The position numbers were made by a program, and so were the translations under genes. This document shows, one piece after another, positions 63,061 to 64,000 of a stretch of DNA of 64,000 nt (position 1 is the stretch's first letter; each line of letters opens with the position of its first letter). The notes below the pieces were generated by a model. It did not search any database. It was not told the DNA's origin and saw nothing but the letters and a program-made list of their open reading frames with translations. The stretch comes from Chitinophagaceae bacterium (GTDB lineage Bacteria; Bacteroidota; Bacteroidia; Chitinophagales; Chitinophagaceae), in assembly GCA_947452965.1 (NCBI GenBank), contig CANGEW010000001.1:124001-188000 (forward strand), given 5' to 3'.

Positions 63061-63372
63061 ATGAATCAGTTTTTTATTAAAATATCCCTGTTTGTTGTTA
63101 TTACTTTTGCTGCAATTTCTTGTAGCCACAAATCAACGCCAACAGTTGCTTCACAACCAACTCCTGTAAAAAATGAACCAGCTACAGGCAATATTGCTGA
63201 TGGTCAAAAAACATACAATAGCAAATGTGGCAGTTGTCATACGCTTATACAGCCTAGTGAATATAGTGCACATAATTGGGGACCCATTTTAAGAAGCATG
63301 TGCAGAAAAGCTAAATTAGATGAAATAGAAAAAGCCAATGTAACGGCTTATGTGATGAGTATTGCGAAATAA
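63061..63372 (+). CDS. Small c-type cytochrome-like lipoprotein
   Basis: Lipobox-like AAISCSHK; CGSCH haem motif; ATG at 63061 preferred to the overlapping ORF start at 62995. Confidence 0.83.
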   Translation: MNQFFIKISLFVVITFAAISCSHKSTPTVASQPTPVKNEPATGNIADGQKTYNSKCGSCHTLIQPSEYSAHNWGPILRSMCRKAKLDEIEKANVTAYVMSIAK

Positions 63373-63386
63373 TTTTTAAAAACCAT

Positions 63387-63419
63387 AAAAAAACCCAACT
63401 AAAATAGTTGGGTTTTTTT
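63387..63419. terminator. Bidirectional intrinsic terminator
   Basis: AAAAAAACCCAACTA-aaa-TAGTTGGGTTTTTTT between convergent genes. Confidence 0.9.
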
Positions 63420-63434
63420 ATTTAATCCATTTAA

Positions 63435-64000
63435 TTATCGGACACCATTCATTAATTTTAATAATTTCCAACTTAACGCAAAAAGCACTAATGAAGCTGC
63501 GCCTGCCATAAATACAAACAACATGAAAAAGTCGTACAAATCAGTAATCTTAAACGACATAAATGTTGGTTTCTCTGGTCGTAAATTCCAAGTCTGTACT
63601 CGCTCTTCTTTAGATGATATTTTTTTGCCATCTACCACTTTTACCACATCCAATGAGTCGTGAGTTAACAATAATGTATCATTCAACATTAATGCGCGAT
63701 CAAAATTTCCATTATTTGATTTAATTACTTTTAAATGATAATTAGAAACCGTTGCGGTTTTTACAGAATCAACGGTTACGTTTACCAAACTATCTTTCCC
63801 TTCAGCTGTTTTTTCAATTTTTGCAGAGGCAACTTTTAATTGACTTGTTCCTTTTGGGTCAGCAGACCATATAGACTGATCTAATAAATTTGTATTTAAT
63901 ACAGACATCGCATTTGTGCTTGCCACAGGGCTATATAATTTTTCTGCTCTAACTTCTTCAGGATATAAAGCACTCAAAGTTCCAGCAAACTTATTGGCTG
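63435..64000 (-). CDS. C-terminal part of a membrane transporter, probably POT/peptide MFS family (truncated by window edge)
   Basis: Reading frame open to window end (ANKFAGTLSALYP...); C-terminal DLYDFFMLFVFMAGAASLVLFALSWKLLKLMNGVR. Confidence 0.55.
   Translation of the reverse strand, partial: ANKFAGTLSALYPEEVRAEKLYSPVASTNAMSVLNTNLLDQSIWSADPKGTSQLKVASAKIEKTAEGKDSLVNVTVDSVKTATVSNYHLKVIKSNNGNFDRALMLNDTLLLTHDSLDVVKVVDGKKISSKEERVQTWNLRPEKPTFMSFKITDLYDFFMLFVFMAGAASLVLFALSWKLLKLMNGVR

Overview
This 64 kb window looks like an AT-rich chromosomal segment from a Bacteroidota genome, probably Chitinophagaceae-like. That placement is inferred from gene content: a PorX-type PglZ response regulator, GldA, an LpxC/FabZ fusion, DUF4290, DUF5686, FISUMP, a group II GGGP synthase, and TAnnTTTG promoter boxes. 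Most of the window is housekeeping: the atpBEFH part of ATP synthase, relA/spoT, eno, korA, nth, holB, radA, pdxA, rsmA, icmF, ruvB, recQ, a copper P-type ATPase, tsaE, ald, the lpxA/lpxC-fabZ/lpxD block, porX, gcvH and serS. I saw no CRISPR array, cas genes, transposase, prophage, rRNA or recognisable tRNA. The main non-coding structures are: (1) a four-copy array of an exactly 78-bp unit (13517-13937), each unit carrying two hairpins with related arms, between a FISUMP gene and relA; (2) two similar promoter+terminator elements (about 36890-36985 and 41040-41140) that could be a small RNA family; (3) two copies of a 19-bp sequence containing the 12-bp palindrome CGTGTCGACACG, 109 bp apart upstream of holB; (4) a perfect 12-bp-arm hairpin between atpE and atpF. 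On the protein side, an arginase-superfamily protein has substitutions at two canonical metal-ligand positions. No clearly new multi-gene system is evident. The repeat array and the small-RNA-like pair are the best candidates for something undescribed.
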